A stretch of 64,000 bases of DNA from Setomelanomma holmii (GCA_010015745.1 ML978277.1:14176-78175), one strand, 5' to 3'; numbered from the stretch's first letter, positions 22,860 through 34,421 are shown. Translations and numbers: made by a program. The notes: generated by a model from the letters alone, not told the origin.

Positions 22860-23458
22860 GCTAGATAGTCTAGTAGTAGTTGTAATAGAACAACGTTATA
22901 GTCTAGAAGAATAGCGTTAAGATATGCGGTAATTATGTTAATCTGTTTGCATTCAAGATTAAAGTAGGCGACAAGAGCAAGAATAATACAAAGTGTAGTA
23001 GTGCAGACAACGTAAGCGTATACCTTACAATACTATATAGAGTCTTCTTCTTGCTTATTACTATAAGCAACTATTTGTGCCTTGTCTTTAATATAATAGC
23101 CTTTGTCGGATCATAGATATCGTCGACATGTCAGTCACACGATCAGGCGCACTGATCGCAGCACTGCGTCTGAGCAGCGCTCAGACCAGACCCCTGAGCC
23201 TGCCTCTTCCATAGTCCTCTCCTAATAACAACAACAACAATCGAACAGAATGCATTCCTAGTTACAGTTATTTCCTTTCAGCACTAGTGCTATAGCCCTC
23301 CCAACAGCCTTCTTCGTTACTCTTATATGCCTATACCTACTGTGCTAGAATAACCTTGTAGGCGGCGATCTCTTCTTGTGTTGCTAGGCACTAGGTGTTG
23401 TTTAGTATAAGAGCGTTGTGCTTATTGTCTATAGCGATTTGCAGATTGTTGTAGCAAG
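22860..23458. other. AT-rich, repeat-like spacer with no gene
   Basis: TAG- and TA-rich sequence without usable ORFs, resembling RIP-eroded repeat DNA. A stretch from about 23138 beginning TGTCAGTCACACG could be an LTR relic, but I find no matching end or target duplication. Confidence 0.4.
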
Positions 23459-23466
23459 AATAAGTC

Positions 23467-23826
23467 TAGGCTGGTAAATGGGTTCGGGGTACCCAGTCGT
23501 GGGTAGAGGTTGGGTTGGGGTCGCACAAACTCTGGGTAGAGGTTGGGTTGGGTTATCTCTAGCGTGGGTAGGGGTTGAGTTAGGTCGCACAGACTCTAGG
23601 TAGAGGTTGGGTTTAGGGTACCTATATGGGTCCTGTTATTATTTGCTGTGATAATGTCAGTGCGACCTGAGGCAACCCACGCTAGAGCGACCCCAACCCA
23701 ACCTCTACCCTGATTACTTAAGACCTCAACCTAACCACGCCCTGATTACTTAAGACCCCAACCCAAACACAACCCTGATTACATAAGACCCGAACCCAAC
23801 CCAACCCCTACCCATTTACCAGTCTA
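23467..23826. mobile_element. MITE built of GGGTTGGG/CCCAACCC repeats, 360 bp, TSD AATAAGTC
   Basis: Ends are inverted TAGRCTGGTAAATGGG (TAGGCTGG... at 23467; TAGACTGG... inward on minus from 23826). A perfect 8-bp direct repeat AATAAGTC flanks it at 23459-23466 and 23827-23834, the target size of hAT elements. The left half is a degenerate array of GGGTAGAGGTTGGGTT units with TCGCACARACTCT spacers; the right half is the complementary CCCAACCC array with CTGATTACTTAAGACC spacers. The whole could fold into a long hairpin. It has no coding capacity. Confidence 0.85.
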
Positions 23827-23885
23827 AATAAGTCTTAAAGGCTTTCTAATTGCGGGGTTTAGGTAGTAGGTCTAAGAGCTTACTT

Positions 23886-23992
23886 AGGCCGGTAAATGGG
23901 TTGGGGGTACCCAGTCGTGGGTAGAGGTTAGATTAGGGTCGCACAGACTCTAGGTAGAGGTTGGGTTGGGTTCGCACAGACTCTAGGTAACT
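23886..23992. mobile_element. Truncated second copy of the GGGTTGGG MITE
   Basis: Starts GGCCGGTAAATGGGTTGGGGGTACCC and repeats the first units of the element 420 bp upstream, then stops abruptly where a pogo 3' end begins. Only the left terminus remains. Confidence 0.75.
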
Positions 23993-24196
23993 CAAAGGCG
24001 CTGTGGACGCTGCGGTGAGGCTCGGCACAACACGCGCACATGTAAACAAGAAGCAGAAATAGTCTCTGATTAATATAGAGTACTGTGCAGTCCTGTACAG
24101 GACTGTTTTCTACTGTAGGGGTGCGTTTTCTACTGTGTAGTACAGTCGATTTTGGTGGGGGCTTGGCGCAGTGGCCCACTCGCCCGTGGAGTACGT
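23993..24196 (+). mobile_element. 3' fragment of a pogo/Tan1-like transposon
   Basis: Begins in the zinc-knuckle coding part (RRCGRCGE..GHNSRTC-like, here degenerate) and ends in the terminal sequence CTCGCCCGTGGAGTACGT followed by TA (24197-24198). Nearly the same sequence ends the copies at 40613 and 42910. Confidence 0.8.
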
Positions 24197-24441
24197 TATA
24201 GATTTAGTAAGCATTATTAGTATAAGTAGACTAGTGTATAATTCTGTATTTACTAGTTCTAGCAATCTTTATAGTATTGATGAACTGTGTACGACCTGCG
24301 CGAGAACTATTGGCGGATGCTGAATTCAACACTATCTCTGGAAGCAATAGCCTGCTTCCGGGGAGTAAGGGAGATACATAGTCTGATCCTCTTACTGGCC
24401 AGTCAACGCATAAAACCAGTCGCTGCGCTGCCCCGCAAGCT

Positions 24442-25059
24442 ATGACAAGTCCGGCCAAAGTTCAGATAGAAAGAAAGGAGAAAACGCAAGGTAAGCATTC
24501 ACGAATCCAAGCATACTATTCCTTCAAACAGAGGCAAGGCAGATTGTCAACACGCAAAGCTACAAGCAATGGTGAAGGCAGCGTTGACCACAGCGATATT
24601 GACGATAACAACAATGGAACTCGCACAGCACATAGTGCACCTGTGACACGCAAGCGCAAACGCCCTCCGCCAGCTGAGCAGCACAGTCGAATGCCGAACA
24701 AGACATCGAAGCATTGCTCAAAGGGTGCTGCACATACGGCAAGGCAGCGCGATCGCAGAAATGTGGATGAGGACGACGAATACGAAGTGGAGAGAATCTT
24801 GGAGTCCCGCATCAATCGCAGAAGGCTACAGTACCATACGAAATGGGTTGGATATGAGGACAATTGGAGTGGTACGATGCGTCTAACTTTCAAGAGTAGC
24901 CCGTACAGTCTCCGTGACTTTCACACAACCAATCCTACCCAACCAGGGCCGCCAGAAAGGCTATGGATGTGGGCACAGTGTTGGGGAGAGGACAAAGTTG
25001 CGGAGGACCACCCAGATGATAACAAACCCAAGAGATTACACAAGAGTGCAGCGTCGTAA
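24442..25059 (+). CDS. Chromodomain protein, probably from a chromovirus-type Gypsy element
   Basis: A 205-residue ORF. The first 110 residues are hydrophilic with a basic patch KRKRPPP (71-77) that could serve as a nuclear signal. Residues about 112-165 form a chromodomain: DEYEVERILESR, RRLQYHTKWVGYEDN, then SLRDFHTTNP. Chromodomains bind methylated histone H3 tails through an aromatic cage. The tail PGPPERLWMWAQCW is common after the chromodomain in fungal Gypsy integrases, which suggests origin from a retroelement. The usual EWYxASNF motif after GYEDN is not in this frame, but EWYDASNF reads in another frame at 24864-24887, so two compensating indels seem to have hit the domain. Probably a relic. 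Confidence 0.55.
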   Translation: MTSPAKVQIERKEKTQGKHSRIQAYYSFKQRQGRLSTRKATSNGEGSVDHSDIDDNNNGTRTAHSAPVTRKRKRPPPAEQHSRMPNKTSKHCSKGAAHTARQRDRRNVDEDDEYEVERILESRINRRRLQYHTKWVGYEDNWSGTMRLTFKSSPYSLRDFHTTNPTQPGPPERLWMWAQCWGEDKVAEDHPDDNKPKRLHKSAAS

Positions 25060-26842
25060 GGATACTTGTGGTTGTTTCAGTTCCTAGCGCTGTGAGTAAC
25101 GAATCGGAAGGTATCTTTAGCCTCGCTGGTCTGTTCCTTGACGAGCAGAGGATGATGGAGGCGAGCGAGCTGCTTGCTCACTTGGATGCGTAAGGCTTAT
25201 TTGCCATAGGAGCGCCTATGAAGGCCTCCGAGGAGGTGAATGGCGAGCTGCCAACACCGGGCGCGACGCAGGTGGGCTTCGCGAGCTTCTTGGCGGCTCC
25301 GAGCAAGGATCTCGGCAACTTTTGGCACCAGAACTGTAACAATATATAGCTATAAACGCCACGAGTAATTTAACATACTTTACAAGCATTTCAAAGGAGT
25401 GGGTGTTGAGCATTGCATTGTGGATGGAAATTGCTCTTCCCTAGAATCTTAGGCTAGCATACAGTGACTTGCGATAGAGGTAAAGCTGAGGAACGCCAGA
25501 AATCAGCTTCAGAAGGATTCGGTGAGACGGAAACACCACAATTCGTAATCCATTTCAGTCACACATTCATAGTGCGTTAGTAAGTACTCCAAGGGGTGCC
25601 AATGAGACGCAATCGTCAATGAGAATAGCTAAGTTAGTATAGGCTATTAAAGTCTCCAGAAACCGCAGTGGAATGATATTGTGAATCCGACGCCAACGTG
25701 CTAAATAAGCCACCTCATCAGTATCTAAAAATCCGCAGCGCCATCTCCAAATCCTCAATTTTCTTTAGCAAGGCTAATCGCTGTTGCTTCGTAATAACAT
25801 ATTCCCGAGCAATTATCTCCAACGATTCGGTGTCTAACTCGATCACCCATTCCTGCGTAAACACAGCAAGAGTGTTAGCAACCGCGTTCGATGTCCGTTC
25901 CCATTTCGGCTTGAACTATTAATAGCACGTTTCTCAGGGCTGAAAAGGGTCCCACGCTGACATCAAAGTTCTTGCGTCGCTGCACTAAGCCTACAGTGCT
26001 CTAGCGTTTCATCAACTAAGAACACCTCATGATTCATCCACCCTGGCACAACTACTCTAGCTCTGATTTGAAATGACTAGCCTCCTGAACATTCACGAGA
26101 GCACAGTATTCCAAGCAACACGCCTCTTTCTGGGCGACTATTACAGAACGTTTGAAGCAGGGACTGATAACGTGGGGGAAGCTGTATGCATCTCAACGGA
26201 TCTGTCTGCCGGGAACGGGCTGATACTCGATAGGTACGAAAGCGATTGGACAATCCAGCGCAGCATGATAAAAGCTCGATGAGCATGGGTCCCGTGAGTT
26301 TTTCCAAAAGCCTTTTAAAGAAGAGAGCTGATTTCGCCAGGTGGATCCACGAGGATCCGATGTACAACTACTTCAGTGGTCGCTTTCCACCGGATGCGAG
26401 ACTGCTAGCGACGACGACCGTTGAGATGATGAAACGCTTGATGGGTTGATGGGCGTTGGCACGAGGGGACTGGCAGTGACAGCAGGGACTAACAACGACA
26501 CATTGTCAGAATTTGCGTGGCGATCATCGAGCGACATGTGCAAGAGCCTGGAACTCTATATTCGCAACCGCAGCCTCAATTGAACTCACATTAATACGGG
26601 TATGCTGTCTCATCTACTCATCCAAATTGATTTGACTGGGACGTTTGACTCGGAGTCTTTTCATTCGCATGGACTCCTGACTCGCACGCATTTTCATTAA
26701 TTCTGGGAACTGCGGGGTGCAGACGAAGGACGAAGTAGCCTGCCGCGCCCTAAACACTAATTTCTGGCGAGCTCTTCGACCTGAACTGACTGAATTTCCG
26801 CCTTTGATTCTAGGTTTGCGATTGAGTGAGTACGATCGTAAC
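25060..26842. other. Region without a confident gene; eroded ORF remnants
   Basis: On the minus strand around 25855-25720 a frame reads ELDTESLEIIAREYV then KQQRLALLKKIEDLEMAL, which looks like a short coiled coil, but it is broken on both sides. On the plus strand two short frames (26073-26282, 26246-26449) may belong together but match no family I know. No repeat ends or RNA genes are visible. Confidence 0.4.
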
Positions 26843-28647
26843 TCAACCGTCGCTGTTTAATAAGCTCGGCCACCTGGTTTTGGGCCACCCAACGCGATCG
26901 CGTCGTCTGATATCAACACGCAATATCTCAACAACGTCACGCTCAATATGGATCCTCGTGAGCATGCTATACAGTCTGCTATTAGCGATCTCAATTCTGG
27001 TGTTTATACTAGCCAACGCAAAGTTGCTGCAGCCTGGGGTATTCCTCGGAGCTCGCTGCAGCACCGCCTGAGAGGCTCTGCGCCTCACGCGATTGCTCAC
27101 TATCGACAGCAGCGATTGACTCCTGAACAGGAGGACTTCTTAGTCGCCTGGATACTCGAGGAGGACGCACGATCTCAGCCTCCATCTCACGTGCGCGTAC
27201 GAGAGATGGCTACTCGATTTTGAAGCTCAGCGGCGATCACGATCAGCTCGGCCAACGATGGATCTCATCCTTCCTCACGAGGCAGCCTCAAATTGCTAGT
27301 ATTGTCGGCCGACCGATTGAGGCCTCGAGAGCTGAGGCAGCGAACCCTGCTCAGATTAGAGCCTTTCTAGAGCTGTTCAATCGCACTCGGATCGCTCTTA
27401 AAATCAGGTTGGAGGATATATGGAATATGGATGAGACTGGTATTGCTCTAGGAGTATGTACAAACACTCAAGTGATAGCCTGAGCTGGTAAGCGTAAGGC
27501 TTATATTAAATCTCCAGGCAATCACGAGTGGGTATCAATTATTAAGGCAATCTCAGCTGCTGGGCAGAAACTCCGCTGCATGGTGATACTCAAGGGGAAG
27601 AGCCTTCAAACAACGTGGTTTCCTTCGGAGAGCGTACCTGATTGGCTCTATACAACCTCTGAGAATGGATGGACGTCAAATGAGATAGGAGGAGAGTGGC
27701 TGCGTCGGATGTATATACCTGATACTGCACCTGATCAAGATCACTGGCGGATGCTAATAGTAGATGGCCACGGCTCTCACGTTGATATAGAGTTCATGTG
27801 GCTCTGCAAGCAGAACAAGATATGGGTTCTCTACCTTACGCCTCACTCCTCTCATATCCTACAACCTCTAGATCTTGCTCCTTTCTCAGCGATCAAAACT
27901 CGATATCGAAGCTCAATTCAAGCTCTCTCTTCGCTCGACGACGCAGCGCCAGTCAAAAAGGAGGGTTTTCTAAGCTCATACTATCACGCGAGAGAGGAGG
28001 GCCTCTCTGAGCGTGTGATACGAGCTGGGTGGAGGGCTACAGGCCTCAGCCCATACAATACAGATCTTGTCCTCCAATCATCACAGGTATCAGCGCGACC
28101 GATCACTCCTCCACCGATCGCACAGCCTCTATATATCAATGATCGATCGATCGGAACGCCTCAGAAATCAAGAGATATATACGAGGCTGAGCAGCAGCTC
28201 CTACGATCAGAATCCCTCTCTCGGAGCACCCGCCTTGTGCTAGGGAAAGCAGGCAAGGCTCTCTCAATCGCAAATGCTCAATCAGCTCAACTCCAGGCTG
28301 AAAATCAACGCCTGAGATATCAACTTGATCAGATCAACGATCGACAGTCAAGAAAGCGCGTTCGAGTTAATCCAAATGAACGCTTTAGCAACACAGAGGA
28401 GATTAAGGCTGTAATTGATCGAGCAGCAGCTCAAGCAGCGCAGAGCTCTGTTATTGACGCTGAAAAGGCAGCGCAAAAAGCAGCAGCAGCAGCAGCAGCT
28501 CTAACTCTATCATCTATGTGTACTGAGTGACAAATATAATTATCGTTGTTGAGATATTGCGTGTTGAAATCAGACGACGCGATCGTGTTGGGTGGCCCAA
28601 AACCAGGTGGCCGAGCTTAATTGGGCGACGGTTGCAAGGTGCCTCAT
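26843..28647 (+). mobile_element. pogo/Fot1-like DNA transposon with about 90-bp terminal inverted repeats
   Basis: The left end (26844-26940) and right end (28548-28636) are inverted repeats that share CAACCGTCGC, AAGCTCGGCCACCTGG, TTTTGGGCCACCCAAC and CACGCAATATCTCAACAACG. The transposase lies between. An 8-bp direct repeat ATCGTAAC flanks the element (26835-26842, 28648-28655); pogo elements normally duplicate only TA, so this repeat may be chance or may mark a different boundary. Confidence 0.82.
26948..28530 (+). pseudogene. pogo/Fot1-type DDE_1 transposase, lightly broken
   Basis: Starts MDPREHAIQSAISDLNSG with a psq-like helix-turn-helix (SQRKVAAAWGIPRSSLQHRL), then a CENP-B-like DNA-binding domain (EEDARSQPPSHVRVREMA ... 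RWISSFLTRQP). The catalytic core has WNMDETGIALG (first Asp), MLIVDGHGSH (second) and SSHILQPLDLAPFS (third). The C-terminus is a Gln/Ala-rich coiled coil with a CAG/GCA run (about 28475-28500). Lesions: a frameshift near 27220 and one TGA at 27481-27483. With only these two it is the most intact transposase in the window. Confidence 0.88.
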
Positions 28648-28675
28648 ATCGTAACACCGTGCCAGTATTGGGATT

Positions 28676-30922
28676 GTGATTTGCGACGATTTTTCGGATT
28701 TATTGGAGTACAATTACCAGTATGGCAGATCCAGTGACCGGGAGATAGTCCCTCTTGCCCAGTCTTGTGAACATTGTGCTTTCTGCCGCTACCGGTACCT
28801 GTGCGACTTTGTCGGGGTTCCGGCCGAATCTATCCGTAACGGAACAGAATGGCCATCCATGGAACAGATGCGACCATACGATAATCTAGATGATCGTTCT
28901 CTGCCGCCTGGGTTCAATATCAATCGCCACGTGACGTTTATGATACACGTTGAACGGGAGAGCAAGTTGCGAGATGTCACAGCAGATGTGGTTCCGAAGA
29001 GTACATTCCCCTTCTTCCCGGCACCGTATCCAGCTGAACTATCTCTCGGACGGCGTGATACCGGATACGATAGAGCCGAATGTAAAGTTGGGTTTGTGCC
29101 AATTCAACAGGTACGTAGGAAGGACCATATTAGTACAACAAAGATTCAGCTCTATAGAGAGAGCACCGCTAATTACCCTTAAGATCACAACACCGCACAC
29201 CGCGGGATCTTGTCACATGCTGGGTCAGCCTCACTTGCAAGCCGAATAACAACCGTCTTCGAGTTTCTTAAGCCTGTCACTTGCATCATTCAAAATGTGT
29301 GCCAGCTAAACGAACCCCCCTTTTTTTACCAAGTCGGTTTATTGATGTGTGGAACGAAGACGGAAGTGTAGAGCCCAGACTCGTCTCTAGCTGTGCAGTA
29401 TCAAGCACGGAGAAGTATACCACGTTGAGCCATTATTGGGATGCCAACCCCGAATACATGCCGCTGCGAACTCTTCGATCCAACGAGGCCGCCCATCGAG
29501 AGTCTATACCATTGATCACGCTGCCGAAGACCTTTCGCTAAGCAGTCTGTGTGACACGAGCACTGAAAATCAAATATATATGGATTGATTCTCTTTGTAT
29601 TGTCCAAGACGATCTGGAAGATTGGGAACAAGAGGCCGCCAAGATGGCCTCAATTTATGAGGACAGTCTCCTCACAATCGTTGCGATTGACTCTCCCAAC
29701 AGTAGTGGCGGTCTCTTTCTCGACAATATAACCCCGCCAAGCCACTTTACCTTCACCCCTCGAGCTATTCCAGACAAAGCGGCAACGTCCACCAAACCCC
29801 AATCGACAATTTTCGTTCGGCCTTTTCTTAAACCACAGTCGAACAACGACAAGTTGCACTTACATAGTGCTCCACTCTATCAGCGGGGATGAGTATTCCA
29901 GGAGTTGACACTTTCTACTCGATCACTTCACTTCGGGTAAAACCAGAGGTTCTGGAAGTGTTCCTTTGGACTTCGATCTGGAGATAGCACATTAGAGAAA
30001 TTGGGAAAGAGCACGGCCACCTTAGTCTCTTCGACGAAGTCCACAGTGGACAAGATGACTTCGAGACTCCACGGAATGCGAACGAAATCTGGTGGAAGTG
30101 GGTTGTATACTATACCTCTCGCTGCTTGACGAGACCTGAAGACAGATCCGTGGCTATCACAGGTGTCCTTCGCCATTCTCAACAGCTTACAAGCGAAAAA
30201 CCTATGCTGGGCTTATGGGAGAGCTCCCTTGTGGGGGATCCAAGGTGGTCTATATCTGGGAAAGACGTTAATACGCCACTAGCAGGTCCTTCATAGTCCT
30301 GGCTCTCCTATCCTGGACGCAAGATCGGTAGCGTACATGGTTGGTTTGATCGTGAGGTCAACAATGCTGAGCCGCATCTTGAGAGTTTTGATATGGAATG
30401 AACCGGAAGCCGTTTACCTCCAAACTCATTTCTTCCAAGCTTCTTATCAATGAACTGGTCAGATCCTTCAGAGTAACAAAAGACCAGTGGGCTCTAGGCA
30501 GTCCTCGCTTCTACATTAAGTGCTATGGTCGTGCCAAGGTTACTTGCAATCTAGACGACGGTAGTGAACTCTTTGACGGGTTGCGCATCACATGTTTGTT
30601 TCTCTTTTATTACACTGAGCATTGGGGATACGATGATTATAACGATGAGGAGCATTGCGAAGCACGTAGGACAGAAAACTTCCTCATCATATCTCCTATT
30701 AGTCTTTCAGGTCTATCACCTCCAGAACCAATTGTCGCCTCAGGTTTCGCTGACATGGCCACAGGAGCATACCGGCGCCTCGGGGTGGGTCAACTTGAGC
30801 TTGAGATTGTCCACAAAGACGAATGGGATACGGGACAACACGGACAGTGCAGTAACACGCGCTGGCCCAACCCGCCGTTGATGTTTGATGGATGTGATCG
30901 TGTCACAATTGAATTAGCATAG
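28676..30922 (+). pseudogene. HET-domain (heterokaryon incompatibility) protein pseudogene 1
   Basis: The frame opens with about 150 residues containing a Cys-rich CEHCAFCRYRYLC. Then comes the HET domain (PF06985): YTTLSHYWDAN, ITLPKTFR, IKYIWIDSLCIVQDDLEDW and ASIYEDSLLTIVAID (29420-29690). Downstream, SLTRPEDRSVA-type residues and SWLSYPGRKIG match the C-terminal part of these proteins. HET proteins trigger cell death after fusion of unlike strains. Breaks include TAA at FR*AV (CAA to TAA fits), TAG at PS*SWLSYPG (Trp to TAG) and frameshifts near 29890 and 30398. The last 170 residues read cleanly (30398-30922). Confidence 0.82.
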
Positions 30923-31367
30923 ATGCAAATGCAGAATATCGGTTCATGACCAACTGGTGGTGCGAAGAGATGGAACACCAGATCCTCCTTTGGGCCATAG
31001 CTCTTGCTTCTTCCCCTTACATAAGTCTGGCGGAGGTTTTGGTGTTTCAACTAGATCGGGGGCGTCACGCTAGGCAGAGCTATCACGCTAAGGCTCGGGA
31101 TTTTCGCTTAAGCTTTGTGCCAAGGCGCGGCGGCTGTCGGCCAAAACACCACGAAGGCTCGCCGGGCGTGAAGGTACCACCGCATCAACACCACCCTTGG
31201 ACGTCCGTCGTAAGTACGAAACCGACGACCCGAAGAATTCGCAAGCGGTGTCTCTTTGCTGTTCATTGTCATGAGACGATTGATGTGTGCCTTTGTTCCA
31301 TCGCTGAAACTTCCACCTTCGCATTTTAATAGCGCCGGCACTGCGGAGGTGGCGCATAACTCACAGC

Positions 31368-33427
31368 CATGATTGATGCCGCAATCCTTTTGACACCGTC
31401 TAACATTTCCACTGAAGAGGGTGTCCTGCCCCATGCGAGCTTGGCAGATCTTATCGCATCAGCACATGGCAGCTGCGAATTATGCAACGTTATAGTCCGC
31501 GAGGAAGACTGGCAAGAATGACTGATCCGCTTTTGGTGGATACTCAAGACGACACTCGAGTTCGCTGCAAGTACAATAAATAAGACAGGGCCGACTTTGA
31601 TGTGGAGGCAAGGGGACGGGGAGAAGGAGGTGTGGAATGGCTGTCTGGATATCTGTACAACCGAAGGTATGTTCGACGTTTCTCCCCTCCAAATGACGGG
31701 ATTCTCTAATTAACGGTATGCTTTGAGCAGATGATCCGCTTTCAGAGTTGAAAAGTCAGAGGCCAATATATCTTAATATACCCTCCGTGCAGTTTTCCGA
31801 GATGGTGGATAGCTGGATGTTCGAATGTTCAGTATTCCATGCAGAATTTCCAGGTACAACAGAGGTTGAACCGACTCGGATCATTGATATTGGCGAAGAG
31901 GGCGAAGATCCATATCTCCTCTTATCCCAAGGGCGCCACGGACGATGAGTCGCCCCAAGCCATTGCTGGGGCACTGTGGAGCTTGTAAAGACCCGAGTCA
32001 AGCTCTTTACTGGCACGATATAAATGGTTCCCTCTAAATGAGCTACCCCGTTTATTTCAAGATGCTATTACAGTAACTCGACAACTTCCGTACCGGTACC
32101 TCTAGATTGATTCCCTCTGTATCATTCAAGATTCTTCACAAGACTGGAGAAAGGAATCAGCAAACAAGGGATATATATACGGAAGTTCTGCTTTGACTAT
32201 CGCGGCGGAAGGATACCCGAATAGCCATACCGGTCTATTCGACTGCTCAAATGACGGCCGAGAGCTGGCTTTAGCAAATCAAGCCATGGCCCAGGTATCG
32301 TGTCATAGCTTTCAGAAATCACTGAAAGGCCATCGCTTCTGCGGTAAAAGTACTGTGGACGCACTCCAGTCCCGTGGTCCACTCAGTAGTCGAGCTTGGA
32401 CCCTCCAAGAAAATATCCTTGCTCCTCGCATTCTATGGTTTTCAAAAACACAAGTTTGGCAGCAATGTAGAAAGGGGCAGCAAAATGAGCGGATTCCATA
32501 TAGTAGCGATCACTTTTCGACAAACAACTGGGACTCTGTGTCAAGTTCTCGTACATCAACGGACCTCTTCAAGCTAGCTGTAAAGCTCCCTTATAGATAT
32601 GTCATTTTGGATCTTCTTTGGCAGTGGTACCGTATCGTCAATGATTTCACTTCACGACGCATTACGTTCAACAAGGACAAATTCTCCACTATTTCTGCCT
32701 TGCCCAAACAGATCTGGAGAACAATCGGACAAAAGTACAAGGTCGGTCTATGGCCAGACGACATGCATTTGGGCCTTTTGTGATCGTCTATGAGACCCGG
32801 GGCTGCTAGAACTGACTCCTACCTCACCCCTCTTTGAAGCTGGGCTAATTTAAGTTGGGCTTTGGCAAAATGGGCTATCCGTGGTACGACTCGCTAAGGG
32901 CGATTTATCATCATGACCTCCACAATCACGGACTGAGCAGTCATGCTGCTGAAATTATAGAGTCATCTGTCAATGGCATTGATGACGATCACTTTGGGAA
33001 AGTCACGTCGGGAAGATTGACGATCAAAGGTCCTTGTTTAAAAATCTGTTCTTGTAACATACCGCGATTATTCCTTGACCGCTATAGTGAAGGAGAATGC
33101 CCAGAGGTCACGTTCGAAACAATCGCATACAACCGCGACACTGCAACTGATGAGAAGGCTTCACTAAAAGCTAGCAAATCCTGCGGTGTACGGATTGCTG
33201 TGGGACTCCCATGTAACGGAGCAGCCACGATTCAACATGAAGAGCTCACCTACTTGCATATCGTCTCTCGAGGAGATGCAGATCAAATGCGCGTTGCATT
33301 CACTTTACTACTCAGAAGTCTCAGTGATGGGAAAGTTGGTACCTGTCAGCGCATCGGGTTGCGAATGCTTCGAGAATCTGTTCAAACGATTGCTCTCTGG
33401 CCAATACGGACGGTGACTATTATATGA
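31368..33427 (+). pseudogene. HET-domain protein pseudogene 2
   Basis: The N-terminal part starts near MIDAAILLTPSNIS (31368) with SCELCNVIVRE and a break near 31710. HET motifs follow: VAPSHCWG (31952), PYRYL*IDSLCIIQDSSQDW (32090-32150), SALTIAAEGYPNSHTGLF, and PLSSRAWTLQENILAPRILWFSK (32375-32445), a textbook HET block. The C-terminus is 32855-33427. Stops interrupt IDSLCI (TAG for Trp) and precede VAPSHCWG (TGA). It is in tandem, same strand, with the HET pseudogene 450 bp upstream but is not a close copy, so the two are distinct family members. Confidence 0.82.
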
Positions 33428-33499
33428 TATCATTTGCAGATGGTACACTTTCAACTCTTATCCGCACGAAGGTTGCAAGGCTGCTCGGTTCCAAAACTA

Positions 33500-33632
33500 G
33501 TCCTCCGTTTCAGTTTTCTGGTTTCCGTTTTTGAACCCCCACTACTTTCCGTTATGGGACGTAGCGCGCTTTCTGGTTCCTGTTTTCAACCCCCGCTTTT
33601 CTAGTTCCCGTTTTCTGGTTTCCGTGTCAAAC
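33500..33632. repeat. Degenerate short tandem motif TTTCTGGTTYCCGTTTT(Y)AACCCCC
   Basis: The motif recurs about four times: near 33513, 33569, 33600 and 33613. Units are imperfect and unevenly spaced. It has no coding content. Confidence 0.5.
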
Positions 33633-34195
33633 CTACGGCTGTGCGTACTCCGAAGCACTTGGCAAGTTATCAGCCATACTCATCAGCCGCAATGATGACT
33701 AAACCTGCTCTTTAGCTGTTCCTCACGACGCAGTCTCTACCTTCCAACACATGCAAACTGTTCGCTGCAAGGGTGTGGCCGGTGCGCCTGTTAGCGCAAT
33801 CGAGACGATCGCCCGCCTTCTGTCAAGAGCCAGGTGTGGCAAATCCTTACAGATAACTGTATTCTTGCCTGTCACTAATTAAGAAAACTCTCGAGGCTTC
33901 CATGTGGCAAAGTACTGGCATATATTTCGTGTGCAACTGTCCCTCTCTATGAGATGGAGGCAAAGTTGAGATATGAAGTATAAAACTACGAGTAGACTTC
34001 TTCTCAGTTAACGATACTCATACCCTTAGGTTACTCGAGGTCAAAACTACATATGTATGCTCTTCTAGATTCAATACTAATGCCAAAGTTCTTCCCGAAT
34101 ACAGGTGACCATGACGCCCGATACTTTATAGCATTAGAGGATGTTTTACGCCATGCATGATCCATGTACCTGTTGTGATAGAGACTGTTAATGTA

Positions 34196-34421
34196 CTAAC
34201 AGCAATAGAACCTATTTTGGTGTAGAGATGGTGCTGGTGGAATTGAATAATACGTTGTAAAGTGTCTTGCCAGTACCGAGTGTCTGCAGACACGCGCCGC
34301 TGCTCGCATCCCCGATCTTAACGGTACTGTCCTCTGACGGCGATGCCAGCCGGGTCGATTCGGGCGAGAGCGCCACTGACCTGACATAGACTGGCCGTGG
34401 GACCCCTCTTGTGTAGCTCAT
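34196..34421 (-). pseudogene. WD40-repeat fragment, likely from a NACHT/NB-ARC-WD40 (NLR-type) protein
   Basis: One WD40 repeat reads VRSVALSPESTRLASPSEDS then TVKIGDASSGACLQTL. This fits the high-identity WD40 repeats of fungal STAND/NLR proteins (HET-E/HNWD type: SVAFSPDS..LASASEDSTVKIWD), with Gly where Trp is expected. The final stretch (KTLYNVLFNSTST) resembles the end of such a repeat domain. No NACHT or effector domain lies nearby, so it is a scrap. Confidence 0.65.

Noticed and set aside
23467..23992. Possible telomere or subtelomeric array because of GGGTTGGG/CCCAACCC repeats
   Set aside because: Units are not TTAGGG tandem repeats, and an 8-bp target duplication plus inverted ends show a transposed element inside the chromosome.
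26073..26449. A small two-exon gene
   Set aside because: The two short frames overlap in different phases, and I see no convincing splice pair or family motif.
28475..28505. CAG/GCA microsatellite as an independent repeat feature
   Set aside because: It encodes the Ala/Gln run at the end of the pogo transposase coiled coil and is too short to stand alone.
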